From: Diploptera punctata
Taxonomy: Eukaryota; Arthropoda; Insecta; Blattodea; Blaberidae
Direction of reading: 5' to 3'
Assembly (NCBI GenBank): GCA_030220185.1
Contig: JASPKZ010003435.1
Location: 1,031,001-1,095,000 of the forward strand
Length of the DNA stretch: 64,000 nucleotides
The first letter of the stretch is position 1; every line of letters starts with the position of its first letter. The notes below the pieces were generated by a model. It was not told the origin of the DNA. It was given only the letters and a program-made list of their open reading frames with translations, and ran no database searches. This document shows, piece after piece, positions 53,566 through 63,611 of this stretch. Both the position numbers and the translations under genes were made by a program.

Positions 53566-54890
53566 AAAAATCACAGAAGTATAAATTATCTGCTTATTTA
53601 ACCCTTAAATTGGCCTAATTTCTCATGCCAGTTATTTAAACGTGTTTGATCGCAGTGAAAACATCATATAAAACTGTAACTTAAGTTATGATTTCGTTCT
53701 TTATTATTTTATCAAAATTTTAAATTACACCAATGTATCTTATTTAATGCATTTCCAATAATATATAAGGGTTAATACACTGTTATAACTTATAATAAAT
53801 GTACTATAATCTATGAATTTTAAGGTACGATAATAAAATACTGTTAATAAAACATTAACAACTTTTAATTTGTTTTTGAGAATATTAATCCCATGAAAAA
53901 ACTCTTCTTTTGGTTATATTTAATACATGGCATATTGTTACAATTCGTGAATAAAAAGCCCTAGAATCATTATATATTGTAATTTTTTCTCCCTTATTTA
54001 GGTGTCAATTTTTTTCTAAATAATTTAAAAACTGTAGTATTGAGTATGTAAAAGCATTCAATTATGACCAGGAATGTATTGAAAACAAGATTCCTGTAGT
54101 TATCTCAATATAAAAAACAAATAATGAACCAAAGTTTCATCATCTTCTAAATTATTGAATTAATAGTTATTTCCTTCTTGATTAAATATCTAAAATAAAT
54201 CATATGATCTCTACAAAAACCATCACAAAGTCATTGTTGATATAATATTTTATAAATTTTATTATTACATAATTTGTACAGTATAAACACCACTTTAGAG
54301 TTTTATAATTGAATAGTAGCCCCGAAAAGAGATCTAACCCACAATCTACAAATTACTAGAAAAAGAAGAAAAAATGTTAATTTTAAGGTCATTACCTTTA
54401 TTATATCATATACTTTTGAATCACACATCTTGTTGGAATCATATACAGTCAATGTGAATTCAAAATAACATGATAATAACTAAATATTAATAATTTAATA
54501 CAGAATTGAGTGCAAAAGTGATCTATATTTATACAGTGGAAAAGTGATCTAAAACATATTCAACTAGAAATGCCATAATATGAAGTAGAAAATACACATT
54601 GGACTCTGATTCAGTTAGAGAAACTTCCAACTTAATCGGTTTTCAGCATTTATTTTCCATTTAATGTTATTTCGTTACATTATTTGTGTCTTTTCTTATT
54701 TTCACTCGATTTCTTTAAGATTCTGATTAGAATTGGCAGAACTGTGATGGAATGAATTTGCACATATACAATTATTGTTCTTCTGCACTGTTAGCAATGA
54801 CTTGACTAACTGTTGTTACTACAGATCACTATTCGCTTGAAAGCCAACTTAAAAAAAATAAATAAAACAGGTCTGTAAGAGAGTATTGAT
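53566..54890. other. No gene seen
   Basis: Very AT-rich with no recognised element or coding block. Confidence 0.5.
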
Positions 54891-54894
54891 AACA

Positions 54895-55395
54895 CACTGG
54901 TCAACATGATTTTTGTCTCATGAGTAGCAATAGTTATACTTAATGTAGTTTTTATCGTCTTTTCAAATATGTATTCAGAATTTCTCCATCACCCAGAGTT
55001 GTTTTATTTCAATTTCAATTAATGGATTTAAATAATTATTTTTAATAAACGTTTTTCGTCCATTTGTCCATTGTAAAATAAAACCAAATAAGCTAACTTA
55101 AATGATTTCAGCTATGGAAAAGAGATATCAAGGCAAATACAATCGTAATATGCTGGCCGATTACTGTTGGATCATCAAGATGGATGCTTCACAGGCGAAA
55201 TATAACAGAAAATCGTAATTTCTTACTTTCTAGGTGAGTCCGAATGTTCGAATATTGTGTAGTTACGAATGTAGAAAATATTAATGTGTTTGAAATTATA
55301 AATGCCTGTCTCTCAGAAACCTTGCATGATGGAGAAAAACTTATATCATATTTGAATTCAGGAGAATAAATACTATCAGAATCACATATTTTGCG
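54895..55395 (+). repeat. Dispersed repeat R500, copy 2
   Basis: Matches 16485-17000 from tcaacatgatttttgtctca to aatcacatatttt, same orientation, with the NMLADYCW block at 55150-55180 and a stop just after RKS. Confidence 0.7.
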
Positions 55396-55750
55396 ATACT
55401 CTCCGAATAGATCACTAATCCACTGAAAACTAGTCTTTCGAATTTTTGTGGGTAATCTCTTCTTGGGGCAACTATTCAATTTAACAAAGCATTTTTTTGT
55501 GATTTCAAAAACTGTTATAGGTGTATAAAGTTTGTGTTGTATTTGGATTGAGTGCAGGCACGATTTACTGGTCTTTCGGTTATCGCTTAAAACATGGATA
55601 TATGCATGTATGAATGAATATATATGTGTACATGCATGGATATATGCATAGATGTATGCATGTATTATTTTTAATTGATTGAAAACCAACATCATGCCTC
55701 ACTGAAGAGCAGTATTACATGCATTTTATAGCATTCACCTTTCATATGTA
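55396..55750. other. No gene recognised
   Basis: Contains an (ATGCATGGATAT)-like degenerate repeat at 55585-55665; the minus frame over it has no motif. Confidence 0.4.
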
Positions 55751-55756
55751 TCATAT

Positions 55757-56070
55757 TATCCGTGCGCAAGCGGTTAGACGCTCGCCTCTTATCGCTAGGG
55801 TCACGAGATCGAGTGTCGGTTACTCCATGTGAGTTTCGTGGTGGACTTAATGGAGCTTCGGCCGGTTTTTCTCCGGGTATCTCCCGTTTTCCCCTACCAC
55901 AAATTTCATTCCACCATTTCTCCATACTCGTCTCACTCATTTCGTTTCATTTCATTCATCCGCCCTTGTGACGGTCAGGAGTGATCGGCCGGCAGCCTTG
56001 TAGTTCACACACCTCTATAAATATAGCGATCTCATCTCATTCCTGGACCCGGCCCTGAGTTGAGGATATT
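55757..56070 (+). mobile_element. SINE-3 copy
   Basis: gtgcgcaagcggttagacgctcgc head, gggtcacgagatcgagtg B box region, catgtgagtttcgtggtgga body, end gacccggccctgagttgagg. Confidence 0.88.
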
Positions 56071-56319
56071 TATTTATTTATCAGTGGATACTTCATACAC
56101 AAATTAATACCTAGCCTCTCACCTATCTATACAAGACAACTATTTTATTATATTTCCATTACAAATGTCATTACCAAACTCATATCAATAATTTTACATT
56201 TATAACATATCATACACAACACATATTATCCTCACATCTAAAACAATCGTATTTTAGGCCTACGCCCATATAATATTGTATGTTCGTGTGTATATATACA
56301 CATGAAAAGAAAAATAAAT

Positions 56320-56379
56320 GCCTGAGTCGGGATTTGAACAAGAGTCCGTTTAGCTCTCTAACCATCTGAGCCACTCAGG
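56320..56379 (-). tRNA. tRNA-like remnant, foldback 4 left arm
   Basis: Minus strand acctgagtggctcagatggt...gttcaaatcccgactcaggca. Acceptor and T arms pair; about 14 bases of the anticodon region are lost relative to the right arm, so it cannot be a tRNA now. Confidence 0.4.
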
Positions 56380-56640
56380 TATCGTAGCACAAACATTTAT
56401 TTTTTCTTATATATGTAGTATTCTCTCAATTTACACTAGAGGTAGCGGGATATCGTTCCAACTGCCATCTATTGCCCACCATAACAGATAAGCAAATTTT
56501 AAAGAGGATGTTTACTTTATAGCAGTAACGCTTATATACAAGCGCCACAAGATGGCAGTTGGAACAATATCCCGCTGCCTCTAGTGTAAATTGAGACAAT
56601 ACTACATATATAAGAAGAAATAAATGTTTGTGTTACGATA

Positions 56641-56714
56641 CCTGAGTGACTCAGATGGTTAGAGCGCTAAACGTACAGAGTTTAGAGACTCGGGTTCAAA
56701 TCCCGACTCAGGCA
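56641..56714 (+). tRNA. tRNA-like sequence, foldback 4 right arm
   Basis: cctgagtgactcagatggtt...cgggttcaaatcccgactcagg. A 7-bp acceptor stem CCTGAGT/ACTCAGG, short D arm, T arm CGGG-TTCAAAT-CCCG. Anticodon arm CTAAAC-GTACAGA-GTTTAG is six pairs with a seven-base loop (ACA in the anticodon place), again longer than standard. A and B boxes intact. Confidence 0.45.
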
Positions 56715-56732
56715 TTTATTTTTTCTTTTCAT

Positions 56733-57449
56733 ATCATATTTGCCTCCATTGCCAAATGTCAAAAATATAGTTATAACATCTAAATATATATGTATATGAC
56801 TTTCAGGCCTACAAATAATTTCATATCTTGAAGTAAGATGATGGTAAGCTCTAACAAGATTTTTATTTTCAAATTAACACACTTTCCGAAAGCAGTTTAT
56901 GCTCTATTCCTCCCTTCGAAATTAAACCTGATTTTGATTATGGCAACCACTTCATGTATAAAATACAGGAAAAGGTAATAGTATGGTGTAGAAAACACCA
57001 GCAACTCTAATTGCTCAGGGTTCACGATTTTTTGGCACACAATTGAGGAATAAAATAAACCAGATAGTTAGAAATCTAAAATTAGAGTACGCATGTAGTC
57101 TTCTCAGACAACCTAAGTTAAAATTATTGTGGTGTATGGAATAATTTAAAATCAATATGGCGAAAAACTAACGGTAGAAACTCCAGATTTAGAACGACTT
57201 ACTAAAATGATTAATGACTGTTTTTCCTTCAGACAATAGAGTTTGATACTTGTATTCGGAAAGTCCCGGATTACTGTTGAAAAACCGACCAATATAACAG
57301 GGGTTTCCATAATTTTTCAAGACAGGAACACATAACATCTATTATATAAAACAAATTACTGAATAAAATAATTGCCATTCACAATCTACTAATCCGAAAT
57401 TAAATTGTGATGTGTTCTTAGATAATTCTATAAATAAGAACAAAACTAA
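56733..57449. other. No gene seen
   Basis: AT-rich, no recognised element. Confidence 0.4.
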
Positions 57450-57880
57450 CTCGCTGCACTATCGAACCCATAGGTTCACGGCCGCCCGGACATAAGCTCA
57501 TTATTCTCCCACCTCATTCTTGGTCTACCAAATGGGCACTTTCCTCTGGTTTTCCTATCAGAAGCTTCCATTCTCTTCTTCCATTCCCATTCGAACCTCA
57601 TGTCCTGCTCATTGCAACCTACCAGATTTATTATTGTTCTTATTATATATTGATTTCCAATAAATATCATATAGCTCACTCTTATGTAGTTTTCTTTTTG
57701 CTGTCCATTTTCCTAAGGACTTTATTCTCAAATACTCGTAAACTTTTTTTCTCGCTTAAAGTAAGAGTCCATGTTTCGCATCCATATAATATAACTGGTA
57801 GAATAACAGATTTATATATTTTCAGTTTAACTTGTTTTAGAGAAGTTTGGAAGACAAGAGTCCCTCAAATGAAATATGAA
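57450..57880 (-). mobile_element. LINE-A 3' end, internally deleted
   Basis: ctaactcgctgcactatcgaacccataggttcac is the inverse 3' end. Minus frame 57476-57679 carries GKCPFGRPRMRWENNELMSG; further right the inverse of GCETWTLTLSEKKSLRVFEN (57715-57790) and KLKIYKSVILPVI. Several deletions. Confidence 0.85.
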
Positions 57881-57889
57881 TAAAACAAA

Positions 57890-58217
57890 ATTTAATTAAT
57901 TTTATTAAAATACATATTCAAATCTCATGCACGAAGGAAGTTGGCATTCTCTTCTTTTCTTTTAATATCCCACGTGTTGGACATGGATTAAACCAGTGAA
58001 AATAAATAGCGAAAACGAGAAGAGAATTCTCGCTTGACCTTGACTCGTCCCGGCATGAAGGAAAATCCTGTCAGTTAACCGCTTGTGGCTGTTATCGGTA
58101 CAAGAGAATCATACGTACGAGATGGCTGTTACGTAAAACACGTCTTGCATAACACCAACTTCACTGTGCGAATCGCGAGTTTACACAGTGTTATATCGTA
58201 ACAATAACTGACACAAA
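57890..58217 (+). promoter_or_regulatory. Probable promoter and 5' UTR of the N-acetyltransferase gene
   Basis: Non-repetitive and more GC-rich than its surroundings from about 58020 (cttgaccttgactcgtcccgg). Contains tcactgtgc and tcagttaac initiator-like words, no TATA box. The start site cannot be fixed from sequence. Confidence 0.35.
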
Positions 58218-58604
58218 ATGGCTTCCGACAACGCAAAGTGGACAAGACCTTCCTCAGTGCCCATACCAACTGTGTGGAGAAGATGCACCGGACTCAAGAA
58301 AATGCCGGACGGCACAATCCCAAAATTCGTCATCCAGGACGTCCCAGATGACATGCATCAAGAGTTCATTGACTTTATGACTAAGCATTTCTTCAGAGAT
58401 GAAGTTACTTGTGAATGTCTTCATTTGCTTGAAGATTCAGTGTCTATGGCAGAGTTTCAGGAAGTTTATAAGGAAGTGTTGAAAGATGGAGTCGGCCTCA
58501 TAGCGTTTGTAGATGAACCTTTGGAACCTGGGCAAAAGCCAAAAATTGCAGGACTGAACCTCACGGCAGTAGCTCATAAATCAGATCACTTTACAGCAGA
58601 TATG
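58218..58604 (+). CDS. GNAT-family N-acetyltransferase, first coding exon
   Basis: Seen: ATG at 58218 in context cacaaaATGG, 129 sense codons and a consensus donor gtaagt at 58605 (phase 0). The peptide begins MASDNAKWTRPSSVPIPTVW and contains RRCTGLKKMPDGTIPKFVI, IQDVPDDMHQEFIDFMTKHF, FRDEVTCECLHLLED and the strand GLIAFVDEP...KIAGLNLTAV. Known: insect arylalkylamine N-acetyltransferase-like proteins have this layout: a 'W-R-R...DG...F-x-I-Q-D-V-P-x-D/E' start, a helix, 'F-x-x-D-E-P/V-x-C-x-x-L', then the first beta strands ending 'I-x-G-L-N' before the acetyl-CoA loop. The acetyl-CoA binding motif (Q/R-x-x-G-x-G/A) would be in the next exon, not found here. Likely cytosolic acyl-CoA-dependent acetylation of a small amine; substrate unknown. 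No TATA box was identified upstream; 58100-58217 is probably 5' UTR or promoter. A LINE-A 3' end sits in the first intron. Confidence 0.85.
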
Positions 58605-58843
58605 GTAAGTACCACTCATGTACAACATTGTTTATGTTTACTAGACTAATAAATGTGAAATATTCTTGGCAGCGCTTTTAATAGGATGTGCCTACTATGT
58701 CATAACATGTTTTGCAAATGTGCAGATATATAATATTCATCATTGTACTCATTTTAAATCATTTTGTTTGGAATTGTCTAGCTAAATACTTTTAGTTATT
58801 TCTTGTATTGTTTACTATTTACAATAAATTGTATTTATTACAT
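58605..58843. other. First intron of the N-acetyltransferase, 5' part
   Basis: Begins with consensus gtaagt; AT-rich, then LINE-A. Confidence 0.6.
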
Positions 58844-59218
58844 TTTAGCATAAAATTCTCAGGAAATATTTTGGACCAAAGAGAGAGAAACAGACAGGCG
58901 AAGGAGTGAGCTGTATGATCTTTATAGAAACCAGACATAATAAGAACAGTTAAGTCTCGTAGATTGCGATGGGCAGGACATGGGCACGAATGGGGAATGA
59001 AAGTGGTGCATGGAAACTTCTTGTAAGAAAACCAGAGGGAAAACGTCTAGTTTGTAGACCAATAATGAGGTGGGGAATAACATTAACCATGATTTGAGGG
59101 AAGTAGATTATAAAGGGGATGATTGGAAAACTTTAGCTTAGGATAAGAAAGAATGAAGAGCTTATGTCCGCGCGACCATGAACCTACGGATTCGATAGTG
59201 CCAGTAAGTTAGAGTTAG
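58844..59218 (+). mobile_element. LINE-A 3' end in the acetyltransferase intron
   Basis: ggaccaaagagagagaaacagacagg, gtctcgtagattgcgatggg, cagttaagtc and ccatgaacctacggattcgatagtgcc: KRE..TGE, RRLRWAGH, and 3' end with gtta tail. TTATTACAT at 58835-58843 and 59219-59227 may be the target duplication. Frame broken. Confidence 0.85.
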
Positions 59219-59469
59219 TTATTACATAACACTAAAGGATTACTTTTGCGTCCGAGGATTAGCGAGAGTTGGTAAAGGTCATTGTACTAAATTGTGTTTT
59301 ACCTGCGAAGTTTGATACATGTTTCACTCTACCGCTCATATTATAAATAATATTTTGTTGCCATTTTCATATTTGCAATTTTCCTAATCACTGAGATTTT
59401 TCTCGAAACGATTATATCTATTTATTAAATTAATCAAATAGAAATATTACAATGGATAATTGAATTATC

Positions 59470-59755
59470 GGGGCACGCCGTAGCGTAGTGGTTAAGGCAC
59501 TGAGCTACAAGCCGGAGGGTCGAGGGTTCAAGTCCCGTTGGGGTCAAGATTTTTAAACTGACCCAAACCCTCTGGCGGCACTATGGCCCTGGAGTCGCCT
59601 CTAACGTAAATGAGTACCATACGCTTGTTCTGGGGGTAAAGGCGGCCGTCACGCAGGGCTGACAACCCGGCTGACATAAAGTGCCGATTGTCTAGAAAAA
59701 GTGGGGGCCTTAACCTCCTACTACCCGAAGGGCCTCCTGAGGCCTGTTGTGGGAT
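59470..59755 (+). mobile_element. SINE-1 copy
   Basis: ggggcacgccgtagcgtagtgg head, gagggttcaagtcccgttgg B box, end cctgttgtgggataaaaaaa, an A-rich tail unlike the ctttactt end of other copies. Confidence 0.92.
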
Positions 59756-59894
59756 AAAAAAATGAATAGTCACTCAGAACAAGGATGTGATTCTCAATTT
59801 TCCACCAAATTCAGTTTTACGTGGAAAATTATTAAAATGATTGTGTGATACTTTCTCGTGTAAAGATCAACTTAGGGGAAAAGATTAGGGTTAA

Positions 59895-60462
59895 AACCTT
59901 GTTCACAGGGTAACAGAGTGGAACCCTTGAAAGAGTTAGTCCACTCCAGGGAGTAGGCGCTCCTGCCCTTTTGTGAGCTCCAGGTCCCACTCGCCCAGTG
60001 GGTAGTACCTGGGTAGGGCCCCGTCCACAGGGTTACGTGGGGAGAAGAGAAGTCCCCAAAGCCGTAGTGAAGACAACTTCTCTAGGAGACGAACACGCCG
60101 AAATTGCAGTTCCCTGCCCTCCAGGAAGAGGGGTTTGGCTAGAGGCTGGTAACCTCTACTAGTAAAAATAACTTACTCATAAATTTCAGCAGAAGAAAAG
60201 CCGGATTGGTGCACTAAGGAAGACAGAATCAAGAACACAGAAATAAGACAGGAACTTGAAATATTTGCAATAACTGATAAAATAAATACATATAGACAAA
60301 AATGGAAGAAACACATAGACAGAATGAATGAAGATAGATATCCAGAACAAAATACAAACCTAAAGGCACCCGAGATGTGGGTAGACCTAGAAAGAGATGG
60401 GCTGAAGTTGGAACGGGTCAATGGACCTAATCCATGAATGCAGATGATGATGATGACCTTGT
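59895..60462 (+). mobile_element. LINE-B-type element with large internal deletion
   Basis: 59895-60170 is a GC-rich leader (cttgttcacagggtaacagag, tgggtagggccccgtccaca, gaggggtttggctagaggc) resembling the 5' UTR of insect LINEs. At about 60207 it joins the LINE-B C-terminal region (CTKEDRIKNTEIRQELEIFA, ITDKI, GTRDVGRPRKRWAEV) and the 3' end gacctaatccatgaatgcag(atg)n. Near identical to 5328-5570 in the shared part. Confidence 0.75.
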
Positions 60463-60779
60463 TCTGGAAAGACTATCCATTTATAAACTATCAATTTAGG
60501 CTTACAATGTTTATTAATTAACTTCTCCATCATCCTCAGTCTTTTGTGTCGGTGTTAATCCGAATTGCCTAATTAATATTATAATGTAATCTAATATAAT
60601 GTAATTAACCTAATAATTTTAAACATACCAACTAAGCTAAACATATCCATTTGTTAGCAAATTAATGACAATATCTCTACATTATTCTGGAACATAATAT
60701 AGAATATATCATTAAAATGAGGTGCATGCACCAACTTGTTCTTCCCTAAATAAGGAAATAAATTACATATTAATTTTTA

Positions 60780-60900
60780 TTTTTTATTTATTTATTTATT
60801 TATTTATTAAGCCTGGTGGAGTTAGGCCATGTGACCTTCTCTTCCACTCACCAGAACAAACATATATTACATCAGAATATGGCAATCATAATTAACTCTA
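60780..60900 (-). mobile_element. LINE-D 3' end
   Basis: (ATTT)n at 60781-60808 then aagcctggtggagttaggcc...gaccttctcttccactcacc, inverse of a LINE 3' UTR with TTTA-type tail. Confidence 0.7.
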
Positions 60901-60904
60901 ATAT

Positions 60905-61205
60905 TAAATATTAAATGAAGATTTGACCAATAAGATCATATCCAATGTATTATGATCTATAATTCAATCAGTTAATGATTGTTAAGATTAAGACTGAAAC
61001 TAATCATAAAATGTATTCTAGCAAGATAAATTAAAATGTTGGTAGACCGCCCGTGTCTAATGTAGCGGAATATATAAAAAACAAAAAAAAGTAATGAGAT
61101 ATAGAAAACTAATTTTACGGTTATACAATATTTACAAATGAAATGATTTGTTAATTTTAATATTATTTTCATAAATAATTAATATTATTCACTTAACTGT
61201 AAACT
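60905..61205. other. No gene seen
   Basis: AT-rich. Confidence 0.4.
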
Positions 61206-61209
61206 AATC

Positions 61210-62045
61210 CGGTGTATGGTATTTTTCCCCTCCCTAACCTATCGACAAAAATTACATACAGCACACTAAGAAACTGAAGTAAATATCAACAAAATTAAAC
61301 ATATGACCACAATTAAAAATACATTATATAATGAAAAGGACACCTGACGGAAATTTTAAAGAAATTGGTAAATTCAAATCCCTAGGAATAATATATTATA
61401 AACCGAAATGTAGTGCAGAAGGAAAATAACGTATGCTTAACTCTGCAAACACATCCTATTATACACTACAGAGATTATTTTACCTCAAGTCTCCTAAAAA
61501 AAGTCTTAAACTAAAAGTATATAAAACTGTTATAGGTCATCTCAAGTGCTCTCAAAAAGTGTTAAACTAAGAAAGTATAAAGCTGTTATCCTTCCATGGA
61601 TGCTAAAGATGGACTCTTACTTTAATATATGAGAAACCTTTACAAGTATGTGGAAGTAAAATAGTTACAAAAAAAATGGAGCGAAGAGAGACGAACAGAC
61701 AAGTGAATGGAAAAAAATACATAATAATGAGCTACGGTACGTGATGTTTATGGGAAACCATATATAATACGAATAGCAAAATCTCATGGAGTGCGATGGT
61801 AAAGAGATGTGACATGAATAGGCAATGGGAAAGAGGATCATGAAAAAATATTGTAAGAAAGGCAGGGGAAGCTCCTTTTGGATATGACATGAATGAGGTG
61901 GGAGAACAATATTAACAATGATTTAAGGAGAGAAATTATGCAGGGAATGATTGGAAAATATTAGCCCAAGATAGGAATTTATGGAGAACTTACATCCGCA
62001 CGTCCATGATCCTCAGGATTCGTTAGTGAGTTAGTTAGTCATGTA
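61210..62045 (+). mobile_element. LINE-A copy, heavily degraded
   Basis: aaactgaagtaaatatcaacaaaatt (LEVNINKI), acattatataatgaaaaggac, ctaaactaaaagtatataaaac (LKLKVYKT, duplicated at 61500 and 61560), gaagagagacgaacagacaag (KRDEQTSEW), gagtgcgatggtaaag, catgaatgaggtgggagaac and cgtccatgatcctcaggattcg (3' end), with gttagttag tail. Confidence 0.8.
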
Positions 62046-62084
62046 AGTAAATATAATTGGTTATAGTCTGTAAGATGTAAGTAT

Positions 62085-62460
62085 GTGATTGACTATTCTG
62101 CATCCTATTATGCATCACAGGGATTATTTTATCTCAAGTCCTCCCATCAAGTGTTAAACGAAATGTATATAAAACTTATCGTGTCACCTTAAGTCTTCTC
62201 AAAAAGTTAAACGATAAAAGTATAAAATTCTTATACTTCCATTCACACTATATGGATGCTAAAGGTGGACTCTAATATACAAGAAACGTTTACGAGTATT
62301 TGGAGCGAAGAGAGATGAACACACATATGAATGGAAATACAATATATATATATTATATATATATATATAATAAGTGAGATACATTATGGAAAATCGTATT
62401 GCAATAGAAACAGTTAGGTCTCCTAGACTGCTATGGACAGGACATTAAAAAAAATAATAA
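62085..62460 (+). mobile_element. Second degraded LINE-A copy, part 1
   Basis: tgcatcctattatgcatcacaggg, aagtcttctcaaaaagttaaac, ttccattcacactatatggatgctaa, gagcgaagagagatgaacacac, gttaggtctcctagactgctatgg. Interrupted at 62460 by a LINE-D 3' end and continued at 62770. Contains (TA)n at 62345-62370. Confidence 0.75.
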
Positions 62461-62768
62461 TAATAACAATAACAATAACAATAATAATGTTTTATTTATT
62501 CTGGCAGAGTTAAGGCCATAAGGCCTTCTCTTCCACTCAACCAGCACAATTACAAAAAAAAATATTTGACAATATAGATATACACTATAGTAGTTATAAA
62601 GAGTTAAAGCTATATTAAATGTTGTAATGTAAATTTGATGGGTAATGATGAAGTCGAGGTAAAAGCAAATATAAATTTAGATTTCTTTTAAAAGATGCCA
62701 ATGTCCGGCGCCCCTTATTTCTTGTGGTAGGGAATTCCAGTTTCGAGAAGTGAAAGTACTCGTAGTAT
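62461..62768 (-). mobile_element. LINE-D 3' end inserted in LINE-A
   Basis: (AAT/AAC)n tail, ttattctggcagagttaagg...ccataaggccttctcttccactc, then coding end: minus strand NWNSLPQEIRGAGHWHLLKE (62690-62750) resembling 'W-N-x-L-P-x-E-x-R ... S-F-K-R-x-L' of non-LTR C-termini with a frameshift. Confidence 0.8.
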
Positions 62769-62907
62769 ATGACATGGAGTGATGTGATGTCCTATGTCAT
62801 ATGTACAACACAAATGGGGAATTAAAGACAGAAAGAGGATCAGTGCAGTTTCTTGTAAGAAAGGAAATCACTTTTTGGATAGGATATGAATGAGATGAGA
62901 GAATAAA
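62769..62907 (+). mobile_element. Second degraded LINE-A copy, part 2
   Basis: tgtacaacacaaatggggaatt, ttcttgtaagaaagg, ggatatgaatgagatgagagaataa correspond to 3700-3795. Confidence 0.65.
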
Positions 62908-63131
62908 TTATCAATGCCCAGTCTATAACAGAGATTTATTATCGAGTAGGCCGTGTACTTTCCCGTAGCCCTGGATCTATCAGTCAAACATACATAGTGA
63001 GATGGTTATGTAGGTAATTGGTTAGTTAGTTACGAGTCGCCTGTATATGTTTGACTGATAGATCCAGAGCTACAGGAAAGTAAACGGCCTACTCGATAAT
63101 AAATCTCTGTTATAGACGGGGCATTGATAAT
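62908..63131. repeat. Foldback 5
   Basis: Arms 62908-62993 and 63043-63131 are inverted (ttatcaatgccc...agtaggccgtgtactttcc...gatctatcagtcaaacatac) with about 90 percent match by eye and a 49-base spacer containing gttagttagtta. No coding content. Confidence 0.93.
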
Positions 63132-63296
63132 ATATTATATCATACTGTAAGCAATGTATTCAAGAAATAGTCCAAATATTTTTTCTATGTTTATGCTAAA
63201 ATCATGGTTAATATTCTGTAATTTCGTACCAATATTTTAATGATATCTATAATTATTATTCTTTACGTTAAAATTATATTTGACTGTATAATTAAC

Positions 63297-63606
63297 CAGC
63301 GCTGTGGACTCGAGGTAGCGTGCTACCGTGTCACGCAGCATTCCCGGGGTCCATTCCCAGTCGGGACAAGCTTCCTGAGTGAGATTTTTTGGGGGTTTTT
63401 CCTTACCTATAATACAATTGCAAGGAAGTTTTGAGGCCCAAATGGTCCCCGAATATCATCTGGCCTCATAATCATCATCATCATCACGGTGTGGAAGGCA
63501 AATAGGGAAAATACCACACCTATAATTCCCTAGTAAAGCTGCAAAGAATAGCATAAAAATGATCTGATTGCGTTGAAACACCTTTCCCTGGGGCAGAACA
63601 CTATCA
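63297..63606 (+). mobile_element. SINE-2 copy
   Basis: ccagcgctgtggactcgaggtagcg head, cccggggtccattcccagtcggg (damaged B box), gggggtttttccttacc, ggtccccgaatatcatctgg, cggtgtggaaggcaaatagg, end cctttccctggggcagaac. Confidence 0.88.
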
Positions 63607-63611
63607 TCATC

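Larger units (their letters stand above)
56301..56732. repeat. Foldback element 4 with tRNA-like arms
   Basis: Arms 56301-56470 and 56551-56732 are inverted copies (aaaataaatgcctgagtcgg / ccgactcaggcatttatttt at the ends; aactgccatct / agatggcagtt at the centre). Each arm carries a tRNA-like sequence reading outward from the centre. Unrelated in sequence to foldback 1 but with the same plan. Confidence 0.93.
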
